From assembly GCA_002418465.1 (NCBI GenBank), contig DIEE01000248.1, forward strand, positions 4,733 to 31,870: 27,138 nucleotides of DNA, written 5' to 3'. Position numbers and translations under genes: made by a program. Shown piece by piece: positions 7,716 to 15,243 of the stretch (position 1 is the stretch's first letter; each line of letters opens with the position of its first letter). The DNA is from Pseudomonas sp. UBA5782 (GTDB lineage: Bacteria; Pseudomonadota; Gammaproteobacteria; Pseudomonadales; Pseudomonadaceae). The notes below the pieces were generated by a model. It had not been told where the DNA came from, did no database searches, and worked only from the letters and a program-made list of their open reading frames with translations.

Positions 7716-8474
7716 ATGTCGCTTCGCATCTGCATTCTCGAAACCGATAGCCTTCGCCCCGAGCTGGTCGACCGCTACCAGGGTTATGGACGCATGTTCG
7801 AGCGCCTGTTCGCGCAGCAACCGATTCCGGCCCGCTTCGAGCTGTTCAACGTGGTCGAGGGCGTCTACCCGGCCGACGACGAGCGCTACGACGCCTATCT
7901 GGTGACCGGCAGCAAGGCCGATTCCTTCGCCACCGATCCGTGGATTCAGACGCTCAAGGCGTTCCTGCTGGAGCGCTACCAGCGCGGCGACAAGCTGCTC
8001 GGCATCTGCTTCGGTCATCAGTTGCTGGCGCTGCTGCTCGGCGGCCGCAGCGAGCGGGCGAGCCAGGGCTGGGGCGTCGGCATCCATCGGTATCGGCTGG
8101 CAGAACAGCCGGCCTGGATGAAGCCGGCGGTCGAGGAACTGACCCTGCTGATCAGTCACCAGGATCAGGTCACCCAACTGCCGGCGAACGCCACGGTGCT
8201 GGCCTCCAGCGACTTCTGCCCGATCGCCGCCTACCGCATCGAGGACCAGGTGCTGTGCTTCCAGGGCCACCCGGAGTTCATCCCCGACTACTCCCGCGCG
8301 TTGCTGGACATTCGCCAGAAGTGCATCGGCGAGCGGGTCTACCAGCAAGGCGTCGCCAGCCTCGATCACCCGCACCACGGCTCGACGGTGGCCGAGTGGA
8401 TCATGCGTTTCGTCGCCGGCGAGCGGGTGCCCGAGCTGTCGGGTTCGCGGGAAGAACTCACCGTCATGGCCTGA
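7716..8474 (+). CDS. Class I glutamine amidotransferase domain protein
   Basis: This 252-residue stand-alone GATase1 protein resembles the glutaminase half of GMP synthetase. The nucleophile Cys98 lies in LLGICFGHQLLA, with His185 and Glu187 in CFQGHPEFIP completing the triad. It would release ammonia from glutamine, or act as a gamma-glutamyl hydrolase as some relatives do; no synthetase domain is attached or adjacent, so the acceptor is unknown. The ATG at 7716 gives MSLRICILETD, starting directly with the first beta strand; a longer in-frame start at 7680 adds non-family residues. It ends at a strong terminator. Confidence 0.85.
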   Translation: MSLRICILETDSLRPELVDRYQGYGRMFERLFAQQPIPARFELFNVVEGVYPADDERYDAYLVTGSKADSFATDPWIQTLKAFLLERYQRGDKLLGICFGHQLLALLLGGRSERASQGWGVGIHRYRLAEQPAWMKPAVEELTLLISHQDQVTQLPANATVLASSDFCPIAAYRIEDQVLCFQGHPEFIPDYSRALLDIRQKCIGERVYQQGVASLDHPHHGSTVAEWIMRFVAGERVPELSGSREELTVMA

Positions 8475-8485
8475 GCGTCACCCAA

Positions 8486-8516
8486 CAAAAAAGCCCGGCG
8501 ATTGCCGGGTTTTTTT
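8486..8516. terminator. Bidirectional rho-independent terminator
   Basis: The stem CCCGGC / GCCGGG with a GATT loop (8494-8509) is flanked by A6 and T7. It serves both the amidotransferase gene and the convergent acyltransferase gene. Confidence 0.9.
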
Positions 8517-8529
8517 GTAGCGGTGCGTA

Positions 8530-9246
8530 TCAGTCCCGCGCCAGTTCCTTGTCCAGCGCCTGGATGCACAGCTGCATCTGCACCCGGCAGCGCTCTGCCA
8601 GAGCCGGCAGGTCGGCCTGGGTCAGCCCCAGTGTCGGTACCGCGGGCAGCGAGCGGATCAGGATGCGCCCGCTGTTCCAGCGGCCCAGGCGCATGGTGCG
8701 CGCATAGCTGCTGACGCAGACCGGAACGATCGGCACGCCGGCGTCCATGGCGATCTGGAAAGCGCCTTTCTTGAACGGCAGCAGTTCACCCTGGTTGCGC
8801 GTGCCTTCGGGGAACACCCAGATCGAGGTGTCGTGGTGCAGCAGCGCGTCGGTGGTGGCCTGCAGCGCCTGACGCGCCTGGCGTGCATTGCCGCGGTCGA
8901 TCAGCACGTTGCCGGCCAGCCAGTAGAGCTGGCCGAACAGCGGCACCCACTTCAGGCTCTTCTTGCCGATGCTCACCGTGCGCCGCGGCACGACGCGACC
9001 CAGTACGTAGAGGTCGTAGTTGGACTGGTGATTGGCGATGTATACGCAGGTGGGCGTGTCCTTCGGCATGTCCATCTCGGCTTTCAGCCGAAGACGCAGG
9101 ATGGGCAGCCCGCCCAGCGCATAGAGACGAGCGCACAGCCTGCTGTTGTCCGGGTTGAAGGGGCGGCAGATGCCGATCAGCAGACCGAGCACGCCGGCCA
9201 GAATGAAATGCACGCCCATGAGCAGCATACGCAGAAGAAACAGCAT
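8530..9246 (-). CDS. plsC: 1-acyl-sn-glycerol-3-phosphate acyltransferase (PlsC family)
   Basis: This 238-residue membrane-bound enzyme should acylate lysophosphatidate to phosphatidate in phospholipid synthesis. It starts with a hydrophobic membrane anchor (about 1-27). The catalytic H-x4-D box is ANHQSNYD with His73 and Asp78, and the phosphate-binding box is VFPEGTRN with Glu147 to Arg150; the FGQLYWLAGNVLIDR segment between them is also typical. Pseudomonas genomes often carry several PlsC paralogues, so which acyl chain or lipid it serves is not known. It is a single-gene unit transcribed toward the amidotransferase. Confidence 0.88.
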   Translation of the reverse strand: MLFLLRMLLMGVHFILAGVLGLLIGICRPFNPDNSRLCARLYALGGLPILRLRLKAEMDMPKDTPTCVYIANHQSNYDLYVLGRVVPRRTVSIGKKSLKWVPLFGQLYWLAGNVLIDRGNARQARQALQATTDALLHHDTSIWVFPEGTRNQGELLPFKKGAFQIAMDAGVPIVPVCVSSYARTMRLGRWNSGRILIRSLPAVPTLGLTQADLPALAERCRVQMQLCIQALDKELARD

Positions 9247-9344
9247 CGATCATCGCCCGGGAGTGAAAACGGCGCTGAGTGTATGAGTGTTCACTGTTTT
9301 CGGCAATCCGCATTCGTAGCCCGCGCCAACCGGGCTCCGGGCAA

Positions 9345-9370
9345 TAAAAAGCCCGGCACATGGCCGGGCT
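9345..9370 (-). terminator. Rho-independent terminator after the crotonase gene
   Basis: Read on the reverse strand, an 8-bp stem AGCCCGGC / GCCGGGCT with a short loop is followed by a T-rich run (A-run 9346-9350 on the plus strand). It lies 22 bases past the stop of the gene at 9392-10081. Confidence 0.85.
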
Positions 9371-9391
9371 CCGGGGCACCTTTTAGAGGCT

Positions 9392-10081
9392 TCAGAGTGC
9401 GTGCTGCTTGTCCAGTTCGATGGCCTCGTCGAGGGTCTCGAGAAACTCCTTGCGGACCTTCAGCTTGGTGTTGCGGTGCGCGTTCATGTTGATTTTCTTG
9501 AACTGCGCGGCGACCGCCAACGCAGTGGGCAGCAGTTCGCCGACCGACACCACTCTGTCGAGGAAGCCGGCTTCGCGGGCGCCCAGCGGATCGAACATCT
9601 CGCCATTGATCACCGAGCGCTGGAAAGCCGCCTTGCCGAGCCGGTCACGCGCCAGTTCGATGCCGACGTGGTGCATGGTCATGCCGATCTGCACTTCGTT
9701 CAGGCCGATGTTGAACGGACCTTCGACGCCGATGCGGTAATCCGCCGAGAGCAGGATGAAGGCGCCCTTGGCCACCGCATGGCCGGGGCAGGCGACGATG
9801 ATCGGGTAGGGGTGGGAAAGCATCCGCCGCGCCAGCGTCGAGCCCTGCGCCACCAGGTTGATCGCGTTCTGCGGGCCGGAGGTCATTACCTTGAGGTCGT
9901 AGCCGCCGGAAAGAATGCCCGGCTGACCGGTGATGATGATGATCGCCTTGTCCTGCGTCGCGCGATCCAGCGCCTCGTTGAAGGCGACGATCATGTCCGG
10001 AGAGATGGCGTTGACCTTGCCGTTGTTCAGCGTCAGGGTCGCGATACCGTCGTCGAGGTGGTAGGAGATCAGCTCACTCAT
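9392..10081 (-). CDS. Crotonase / enoyl-CoA hydratase-isomerase family protein
   Basis: This 229-residue stand-alone crotonase-fold protein has the oxyanion-hole segment GQPGILSGGYDLK and the second segment CPGHAVAKGAFILLSADYRIG. In ordinary hydratases the second motif carries a catalytic Glu (GGGCE); here the place reads AKGAFILL and LNEVQIGM, so only the second-region Glu is clear and hydratase activity is uncertain. The protein is shorter than the usual 255-260 residues. The start at 10081 has AAGGA upstream. A near-perfect palindrome lies 65 bases upstream. It is a single-gene unit; the acyl-CoA substrate is unknown. Confidence 0.82.
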   Translation of the reverse strand: MSELISYHLDDGIATLTLNNGKVNAISPDMIVAFNEALDRATQDKAIIIITGQPGILSGGYDLKVMTSGPQNAINLVAQGSTLARRMLSHPYPIIVACPGHAVAKGAFILLSADYRIGVEGPFNIGLNEVQIGMTMHHVGIELARDRLGKAAFQRSVINGEMFDPLGAREAGFLDRVVSVGELLPTALAVAAQFKKINMNAHRNTKLKVRKEFLETLDEAIELDKQHAL

Positions 10082-10145
10082 GGCGGGTATTCCTTGGAAT
10101 TAGACGGCCGACGTTACCCACCCGCAGGCCACAGGTAAAGCGCCG

Positions 10146-10163
10146 TGACTGACCGGTGAGTCA
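10146..10163. promoter_or_regulatory. Near-perfect 18-bp palindrome upstream of the crotonase gene, candidate operator
   Basis: TGACTGACCGGTGAGTCA is its own reverse complement except for one mismatched pair (positions 6 and 13). It lies just upstream of a plausible reverse-strand promoter (TTTACC, 17 bases, TAACGT) of the crotonase gene. The form suits a TetR- or GntR-type dimer; no regulator gene is adjacent. Confidence 0.4.
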
Positions 10164-10287
10164 GCCTGGCAGCGGTTTCCCTGCCTTGCTCGGGACGGAA
10201 ATTCGCCGAGCAGGAGCACGGCGTTCGGCCAATCCCTCGCCAGAAAAGGGCTTTCGCCCTAAACGCATGAATAGCCTGAAAAAAAGT

Positions 10288-10316
10288 TTGCCTTCGCAGC
10301 GACCTTCGACTAAATT
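10288..10316 (+). promoter_or_regulatory. Sigma-70 promoter of tRNA-Ser
   Basis: The -35 box TTGCCT (10288-10293) and the -10 box TAAATT (10311-10316) are separated by exactly 17 bases and lie 38 bases before the tRNA. A GC-rich stretch follows the -10 box, as in stringently controlled stable-RNA promoters. Confidence 0.65.
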
Positions 10317-10353
10317 AGCGCGCCTCGACGGACCAGACAGTCCGCCGAGACCC

Positions 10354-10443
10354 GGTGAAGTGTCCGAGCGGTTGAAGGAGCACGCCTGGAAAGTGTGTAT
10401 ACGGGAAACCGTATCGTGGGTTCGAATCCCACCTTCACCGCCA
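10354..10443 (+). tRNA. tRNA-Ser, anticodon GGA
   Basis: The 90-base sequence folds as a class II tRNA. Acceptor arms GGTGAAG and CTTCACC pair over 7 bp, with discriminator G and encoded CCA. The anticodon stem CACGC / GTGTG holds the loop CTGGAAA, so the anticodon is GGA (reads UCU and UCC). A long variable arm (TACGGGAAACCGTA region) and the T arm GTGGG-TTCGAAT-CCCAC are clear. The gene remains complete because the island's attL copy restores the same 3' end. Confidence 0.97.
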
Positions 10444-10447
10444 GACC
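10411..10447 (+). repeat. attL: left copy of a 37-bp direct repeat (tRNA-Ser 3' end)
   Basis: The 37 bases from inside the variable arm through the T arm, acceptor and CCA plus four bases downstream recur without mismatch at 23618-23654. The base before and the base after differ between the copies. This is the classical attachment-site pattern for an integrase that uses a tRNA 3' end. Confidence 0.95.
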
Positions 10448-10448
10448 T

Positions 10449-10486
10449 AAAAAAGCCCTGTAATTCAATGAGTTACGGGGCTTTTT
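10449..10486. terminator. Terminator after tRNA-Ser (attL side)
   Basis: A 10-bp stem AGCCCTGTAA / TTACGGGGCT (10454-10463 with 10473-10482, one T-G pair) closes a nine-base loop and has A-rich and T-rich flanks. It can end the tRNA transcript. It lies just inside the island. Confidence 0.8.
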
Positions 10487-10516
10487 GCATTCCAGCCCCT
10501 CGCGTTTCCGCTTATT

Positions 10517-10537
10517 TGGTACAGCGGAGTGGTACAG
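10517..10537 (+). repeat. Left pair of TGGTACAG repeats, candidate integrase arm-type sites
   Basis: TGGTACAG occurs at 10517-10524 and again at 10530-10537 with a 13-base period, about 70 bases inside attL. The same doublet with the same period is found at 23526-23546, about 72 bases inside attR. In a circular form the two pairs would flank the attP core. Confidence 0.55.
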
Positions 10538-12235
10538 ATGGCGCTTATGGCTCAGCCTTGGAAACACCCCGACAACGGGACCTACTACTTCCGTCGTCTC
10601 GTTCCTGACGACATCCGCGCTGTCGTTGGTAAGCGGGAATGGAAAGTGTCCTTGAAGACCAAGGACCTCGCCCAGGCACGACCCCGTTTTGCCCATGAGT
10701 CGGTGAAGTGCGAAGAGGTATTTCGCAACGCTCGCGACCATGTGGAGGGGCGTCCCGTCCTTCTAGCATCTGACGCGCACAAGCTGGCAGACCGCTGGGC
10801 TTCGGAGACTCTAGCTTCATGGGAAGCAAACCCTGAAGGCGTGCAAGACTTCCTTGTGGTCGACCAAGCTGATGGTGTCGTTGCTGCTTCGGATTTCCTA
10901 TCTGATTACACCTTGGATCAGGCGTTTGGACACGTTGGCCACTTCATAAAAGACTCCCTCTCGACAGTGCGAATGCCCCTTCCTGAGCGTTCCGACCGTG
11001 TGTGGGAGGTACTGGTTGGTGAGTTCTCCCGTGCTTACCGCCAAGTCTGCCATGTGGCGTTAGACCGCCACCGCGACGACTGGCGCGCTACGTCGAAATT
11101 CAGTGCTGCGACCCTCCGCCTCGCCCATGAGGAAAAGGCCGCATCCGCTGCAAGCAAGTCTCCCTCGTTGTCTATCGTGTTCACAGGTTGGTCGGAGGAC
11201 AAGGTCCTCAACGATGGCGACAATCGCAGCACGCAAAAAACCATTGGGGAGTTCGCTTCGGCTATCACCCGTTTCATCGAGCTTCATGGCGATCTTCCGG
11301 TTGACCAGATTAGCCGGGTTGTCTGCCGCGACTTCCGCTCCAACCTCTTCAAGCTCCCCACGAAGGGCAAAGGCACGCGCGGCAAGTCCGCCCCCGAGTT
11401 GATCGAGAAGGCTGTTGTCGAAGGCCTTCCGACCGCCGAGCATTCCACGGTAAACAAGCAGCTCCGTGCCCTGTCTGCTGTGCTCGGATTTGCAAACCAG
11501 GTCCTTGGGGCTATCCACGAAAACCCCGTCGTCGCGTCTGGCCTCATTCAGCGCTCCAAGAAGGCAGCGCGGAATCAGGATGACGATGACGAGAAGGGCT
11601 ATACGCTCTCCGAACTGCAGCAAATTTTCGCCAGTCCATTGTTCCGGGGCGAGTGGGCTCCGAAAAAAGCTGACTTTGGTCGAGCGCTCTATTGGATGCC
11701 TTTGCTTATGGCCTACACCGGAGCCCGACGCGAGGAGCTGGCCCAGCTTCTAGTCTCGGACGTCAAGGAAATCGAGGGTATATGGTGCCTTGACCTGCGA
11801 GAGGGCGAGGCGCAGTCACTGAAGACGTCCAGTAGTCGGCGGAAGGTGCCACTTCACAGCGATCTGATGGCATTGGGCTTTCTCGACTACCTTCGGGCGT
11901 TGCCTTCTGACGGGCGCGCATTCCCGAAGCTGAAGATGCACAAGGCAAACGGGTACGGCCACGCTGTAGGTCGGATGTGGTCTAGGTATCTGGACAATAT
12001 CGGGGTTTCGTCGGATGCCTCGCCCTCACATGGCTTCCGTCATACCTTCAAAACTCTATGTCGCGAGTCGCAGATACCAGGAGAAGTACACGACTGGATT
12101 ACCGGGCACGCCTCGGGCAGCGTTGGAGACACCTACGGCCGCAACCCGGTCAGTCGCATGGCTTGGGAGCTGAAGAAGTACCCGAGTCTTGCGCGATTGG
12201 CCGGCCTCCTGCCTCCACTAGCCCCGAACGACTAG
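10538..12235 (+). CDS. int: Tyrosine-type site-specific integrase (DUF6538 type)
   Basis: This 565-residue integrase inserts and excises the island at the tRNA-Ser 3' end. The N-terminal DUF6538-like domain is seen in GTYYFRRLVPDDIRAVVGK and VSLKTKDLAQAR, a SAM-like core-binding region follows, and the C-terminal catalytic domain has the Arg of YTGARREELAQL, the box SHGFRHTFKTLC, the GHASGS histidine and the nucleophile Tyr in VGDTYGRN. The ATG at 10538 has GGAG eight bases upstream; it directly abuts the putative arm sites, so Int could repress itself. ATG 10547 is an alternative. The 3' end overlaps the convergent umuC gene by 18 bases. Apparently intact. Confidence 0.93.
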   Translation: MALMAQPWKHPDNGTYYFRRLVPDDIRAVVGKREWKVSLKTKDLAQARPRFAHESVKCEEVFRNARDHVEGRPVLLASDAHKLADRWASETLASWEANPEGVQDFLVVDQADGVVAASDFLSDYTLDQAFGHVGHFIKDSLSTVRMPLPERSDRVWEVLVGEFSRAYRQVCHVALDRHRDDWRATSKFSAATLRLAHEEKAASAASKSPSLSIVFTGWSEDKVLNDGDNRSTQKTIGEFASAITRFIELHGDLPVDQISRVVCRDFRSNLFKLPTKGKGTRGKSAPELIEKAVVEGLPTAEHSTVNKQLRALSAVLGFANQVLGAIHENPVVASGLIQRSKKAARNQDDDDEKGYTLSELQQIFASPLFRGEWAPKKADFGRALYWMPLLMAYTGARREELAQLLVSDVKEIEGIWCLDLREGEAQSLKTSSSRRKVPLHSDLMALGFLDYLRALPSDGRAFPKLKMHKANGYGHAVGRMWSRYLDNIGVSSDASPSHGFRHTFKTLCRESQIPGEVHDWITGHASGSVGDTYGRNPVSRMAWELKKYPSLARLAGLLPPLAPND

Positions 12236-13483
12236 CAGTTCATCCCAGCGGGTGGTGTAGCACTGACTTTTCATGTCGCGCCGCATTCCCCAGTCGGGGG
12301 CCACGGGCACAGTTCCCAGGCGGACAGTGCCGCGCCCCTCGCGCTGGTTGATAGCGTCCATGACCGCCATCAGTCGTTCTGCGCCTCGGCGCGGCGTTGG
12401 GGCGAACAAGTCCGGTGTTACCTCTCCGCGCTGGCTTAAGTCCATCAGCAGGACCGAGCATTTCGAGTAGGCGTAGCCGTGTTGATAGATGGCCTCCAGG
12501 CCTCGCAGCGCCGCCGCCAGGAGGTCCCGCGTGTCGTCCGTAGGGAATGGTAGGGGAATCGTTATGGCGTTCGCATAGCGCGGCTGGTGGGGGTTGTGGA
12601 CCTGTGTCTGTATGGCAACCTGGAGGCAGCCGCACAAGGATTCCTGCGCCCTCAGCTTCTCAGCTGCCCTTGTCACATAAGTTGCCAGCGCCTCCCTGAT
12701 AGGGGCGAGCTGGTGCAGCTTGTGTCCGAACATCTTCGAGGAGCAGATTGCCTGCTTCGCTGGTGGAGAGTCGTTCATATCGAAGCAACTCACGCCCTGC
12801 AGTTCCCTCGCCGTCCGTTCCAGGGTTACTCCGAAGGTGCTCCTAAGCGCGCCCAGGTCGAACCGTGCCAAGTCCCAGGCAGTGGTGATGCCCATGAGTT
12901 GGAGCTTCGCCGCAAGCCTCCGCCCGACGCCCCACACTTCGTCAACAGGGGCCAAGCGCATCAGTTTCTCCTGGCGCTCAACGGACGTCAGGTCGACCAC
13001 TCCGCCGGTCTGCGGCCATTTCTTCGCTGACCAGTTGGCGAGCTTGGCCAATGTCTTCGTCGTCGAAATCCCCACGCCGGTAGGCATGCCGACCCATTGC
13101 AGTAGTCGGGAGCGTATCGCCGTGCCGAATGGCACCAGGTCCTCTTGGATGCCTGTGAGGTCCGCCCAGGCTTCGTCGATGGAATAGACCTCCACCGCCG
13201 GGACCATGCTGCTGATGATGGTCATCACTCGGTTGGAGATGTCTGCATAGAGGGTGTAGTTGCTGGAGCGTACTTGGATTCCCAGCGCCTCGATTTGGTC
13301 GCGGTACTTGAAGTAGGGCGCCCCCATCGGTATCCCCATGCGCTTCACCTCGGCCGTCCTGGCGATGATGCAGCCATCGTTGTTGGATAGCACGACGACG
13401 GGCCGGGTCTTCAGTTGCGGCTGGAAAATGCGCTCGCAGGAGCAGTAGAAGCTGTTGCAGTCGATGAGTGCGAAGACCGTCAT
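12218..13483 (-). CDS. umuC: Y-family DNA polymerase V catalytic subunit (UmuC/RulB-like)
   Basis: This 421-residue translesion polymerase matches the length of E. coli UmuC (422). The palm active site is complete: FALIDCNSFYCSCER with Asp8, the NNDGCIIARTAEVK finger segment, and the SIDEAWADLTG catalytic Asp-Glu pair; the helix-hairpin-helix region WGVGRRLAAKLQLMG and a C-terminal little-finger domain follow. With a processed UmuD dimer it would copy damaged DNA with low fidelity during the SOS response. Its start overlaps the umuD-like stop by 4 bases (13480-13483), so the genes are translationally coupled. Island-borne umuDC pairs are common on Pseudomonas mobile elements (rulAB type). Confidence 0.95.
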   Translation of the reverse strand: MTVFALIDCNSFYCSCERIFQPQLKTRPVVVLSNNDGCIIARTAEVKRMGIPMGAPYFKYRDQIEALGIQVRSSNYTLYADISNRVMTIISSMVPAVEVYSIDEAWADLTGIQEDLVPFGTAIRSRLLQWVGMPTGVGISTTKTLAKLANWSAKKWPQTGGVVDLTSVERQEKLMRLAPVDEVWGVGRRLAAKLQLMGITTAWDLARFDLGALRSTFGVTLERTARELQGVSCFDMNDSPPAKQAICSSKMFGHKLHQLAPIREALATYVTRAAEKLRAQESLCGCLQVAIQTQVHNPHQPRYANAITIPLPFPTDDTRDLLAAALRGLEAIYQHGYAYSKCSVLLMDLSQRGEVTPDLFAPTPRRGAERLMAVMDAINQREGRGTVRLGTVPVAPDWGMRRDMKSQCYTTRWDELLVVRG

Positions 13484-13920
13484 GGACCGCCCCAGTAGCT
13501 GAGGGACCAGAGCATCCGTCCAAACACGTCAATCGAGTCCTCGGTTTCCAAACTGATGGCGCGCGGGTCTCCCGGTCTCGCCTTCAGAACGAGCCTGCCG
13601 TCTTGGTCATGCGTCATCAACAGAAGGCGATATTGGCCATCGCACTGGGTATCCACCATGACAAGGCAGTCGGGAGCGCAGGCGGCGGAGCGGTCGATTA
13701 CCAGACGGTCTCCTGGGAAGAAGCCGAAGTGGACCAGGGACTCGTCGTCGACCCTTACGACCACGTTCTGCGGCGCATTTAGGCGGCACCGAAGATCGAA
13801 GGACAGTCTGTCATCTGCTTCATCCTCAGCTGGGCTCTGGAAGCCTGTGATGCGGAGTTTGGTGGCGTCGGACAGGTTTTTTTTAAGCCGGTCGAGGCGG
13901 CCAAGGATGGTCAGCGACAT
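13480..13920 (-). CDS. umuD: UmuD-like S24 peptidase-family subunit lacking the catalytic lysine
   Basis: This 146-residue protein aligns with E. coli UmuD throughout. The self-cleavage site region reads ITGFQSPAEDEADDRL against CGFPSPAADYVEQRI, the Ser60 region reads DDESLVHFGFFPGDRLVID, and the tail EDSIDVFGRMLW matches EDTLDVFGVV. The serine nucleophile is therefore kept, but where UmuD has Lys97 (DGEFTVKKL) this protein has DGQYRLLLM, so the general-base lysine is a leucine. Self-cleavage would then be lost or depend on another protein. The Lys in VLKARPGD aligns elsewhere. It leads the umuDC operon behind a LexA box. Confidence 0.85.
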   Translation of the reverse strand: MSLTILGRLDRLKKNLSDATKLRITGFQSPAEDEADDRLSFDLRCRLNAPQNVVVRVDDESLVHFGFFPGDRLVIDRSAACAPDCLVMVDTQCDGQYRLLLMTHDQDGRLVLKARPGDPRAISLETEDSIDVFGRMLWSLSYWGGP

Positions 13921-13941
13921 GATGGTTGATGCTCAAAACGG

Positions 13942-13957
13942 CTGGATGTGTGTACAG
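13942..13957. promoter_or_regulatory. LexA (SOS) box in the umuD-endA intergenic region
   Basis: Read toward umuD, CTGTACACACATCCAG has the CTG-N10-CAG form of the gammaproteobacterial LexA site, with the usual T/A-rich start of the spacer. It lies 22 bases before the umuD start codon and 69 before the divergent nuclease start, so LexA could control both. Confidence 0.75.
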
Positions 13958-14025
13958 TAGTCGTCGCGCTCCGACCGAGCAACGGTCGGCCGACAATCTG
14001 CCATCCACGATCTGAGGGACCGGGA

Positions 14026-14718
14026 ATGCTCCGTTGCTTCATCCTGCTATGCCTGCTGTTCACAACTACCGCGTTTGCAGCCTCCACGCCCCCGAGAACC
14101 TTCGCGGAGGCCAAGAAGGCGGGCTGGAAGTTGTACGCAGCGAATCCCGTGGAGTTCTACTGCGGATGTCGCTTCAAAGGGAACAAGGTTGACCTGAAAA
14201 GCTGCGGATACGTGCCTAGGAAGAACGCGCAGCGGGCTTCAAGGATCGAGTGGGAACATATCGTTCCGGCGTGGGTGATAGGCCACCAGAGGCAGTGCTG
14301 GCAGCGGGGAGGCAGGAAGTATTGCGCCAAGGTTGATGCTACATACCGCCTCGCTGAAGCAGACCTCCACAATCTGGTTCCGGCGGTTGGCGAGGTAAAC
14401 GGCGACCGGAGTAATTTCAGCTACGGATGGCTCCCGCAAAAGCCGAACCAGTACGGCGCTTGTGCGACTGTAGTCGACTTCAAGGCGCGGAAAGCGATGC
14501 CTCGCCAGCAAGTTAGAGGCATGGTAGCCCGAACGTATTTCTACATGGCTGACCGCTATGGGTTGCGTCTATCGAAGCAGGACCGGCAGCTCTATACCGC
14601 TTGGAATCGGCAGTACCCCGTAGAGCCTTGGGAGCGCGCTAGGAACCAGCTTGTAGCCTGCGTCATGGGACGAGGGAATCCTTACGTGGGGCAGGTCGAT
14701 TTGAAGGCCTGTCGGTAG
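14026..14718 (+). CDS. Secreted endonuclease I (EndA/Dns family)
   Basis: This 230-residue protein has a signal peptide (MLRCFILLCLLFTTTAFAA) and is close to the 235 residues of E. coli EndA. The beta-beta-alpha-metal nuclease motifs are present: RIEWEHIVPAW with the catalytic His, and DLHNLVPAVGEVNGDRSNF; several cysteines (YCGCRFKG, SCGYV, QCWQ, YCAK) fit the disulfides known in Vvn-type enzymes. It would cut DNA without sequence preference in the periplasm or outside. The start at 14026 follows GAGGGA; the in-frame extension back to 13948 crosses the LexA box and was rejected. Its 3' end overlaps the reverse-strand Bro-N frame by 150 bases. Confidence 0.9.
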   Translation: MLRCFILLCLLFTTTAFAASTPPRTFAEAKKAGWKLYAANPVEFYCGCRFKGNKVDLKSCGYVPRKNAQRASRIEWEHIVPAWVIGHQRQCWQRGGRKYCAKVDATYRLAEADLHNLVPAVGEVNGDRSNFSYGWLPQKPNQYGACATVVDFKARKAMPRQQVRGMVARTYFYMADRYGLRLSKQDRQLYTAWNRQYPVEPWERARNQLVACVMGRGNPYVGQVDLKACR

Positions 14719-15243
14719 TTGAAGGCTGACTAGAAAGCAGGAGGGCTGGCCGACCGCCTGGTCCACTTGTGCGGCCGGGAGGAGTCGTTCGTTGTCCGCT
14801 CTCAGGGCCGCCTTCTCGCTGGCCAGGCGCTCCACCTTGCGCTGCAGGATGCCGATTGCCTTCAGGACCAGGTCGTCCTCCGACAGCTCGCCGGTTGCAA
14901 CCTTCTCCTCGCCTTGGATGTAGGCACCGTCCTTGCGAATGGCCGGGAGGACGTCCCGCGTGACCCAGTCCTGGAAGACGCGGGCCTGGGGCTTGTCGGA
15001 GCGCATGATGAGTTTGTAGAGGCCCGATTCAGACAGGCAGAGCCCGCCTGTTCCGCGAAAGCCTGGTAGTTTGACTACCCTCTTTTCGTCTTTTTGGAAG
15101 GACCCTTTGGCGTGGTATCGGAGGGCATCGACGGTAAAGCCAAGCGCGGTTGCGACATCCTTCGCGACAAACCAGGGCTGGCCATCGAGGTCGACGACGC
15201 GGAGGTCTAGGGTCCCGAACTGATAGGTAGCTACCTGGCTCAT
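14569..15243 (-). CDS. Bro-N domain protein (phage antirepressor-like), C-terminus apparently replaced
   Basis: Residues 1 to about 110 are a BRO family N-terminal domain: YQFGTLDLRVVDLDGQPWFV, AKDVATALGF, LCLSESGLYKLIMRSDKP and FQDWVTRDVLPAIRKDGAY. Phage and mobile-element Bro proteins are DNA-binding regulators. A coiled-coil linker (LQRKVERLASEKAALRADNE) follows, where relatives usually continue into an ANT/KilA-C domain. Here the last 60 or so residues are read antisense to the endonuclease gene and look unlike protein, so the domain was probably lost at a recombination junction near 14720-14760. The start overlaps the upstream small gene by 4 bases. Confidence 0.8.
   Translation of the reverse strand: MSQVATYQFGTLDLRVVDLDGQPWFVAKDVATALGFTVDALRYHAKGSFQKDEKRVVKLPGFRGTGGLCLSESGLYKLIMRSDKPQARVFQDWVTRDVLPAIRKDGAYIQGEEKVATGELSEDDLVLKAIGILQRKVERLASEKAALRADNERLLPAAQVDQAVGQPSCFLVSLQLPTGLQIDLPHVRIPSSHDAGYKLVPSALPRLYGVLPIPSGIELPVLLR

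Noticed and set aside
10310..10741. 143-codon reverse-strand frame across tRNA-Ser and the start of int
   Set aside because: It is antisense to the tRNA and to the integrase and contains the same false tRNA-derived peptide.
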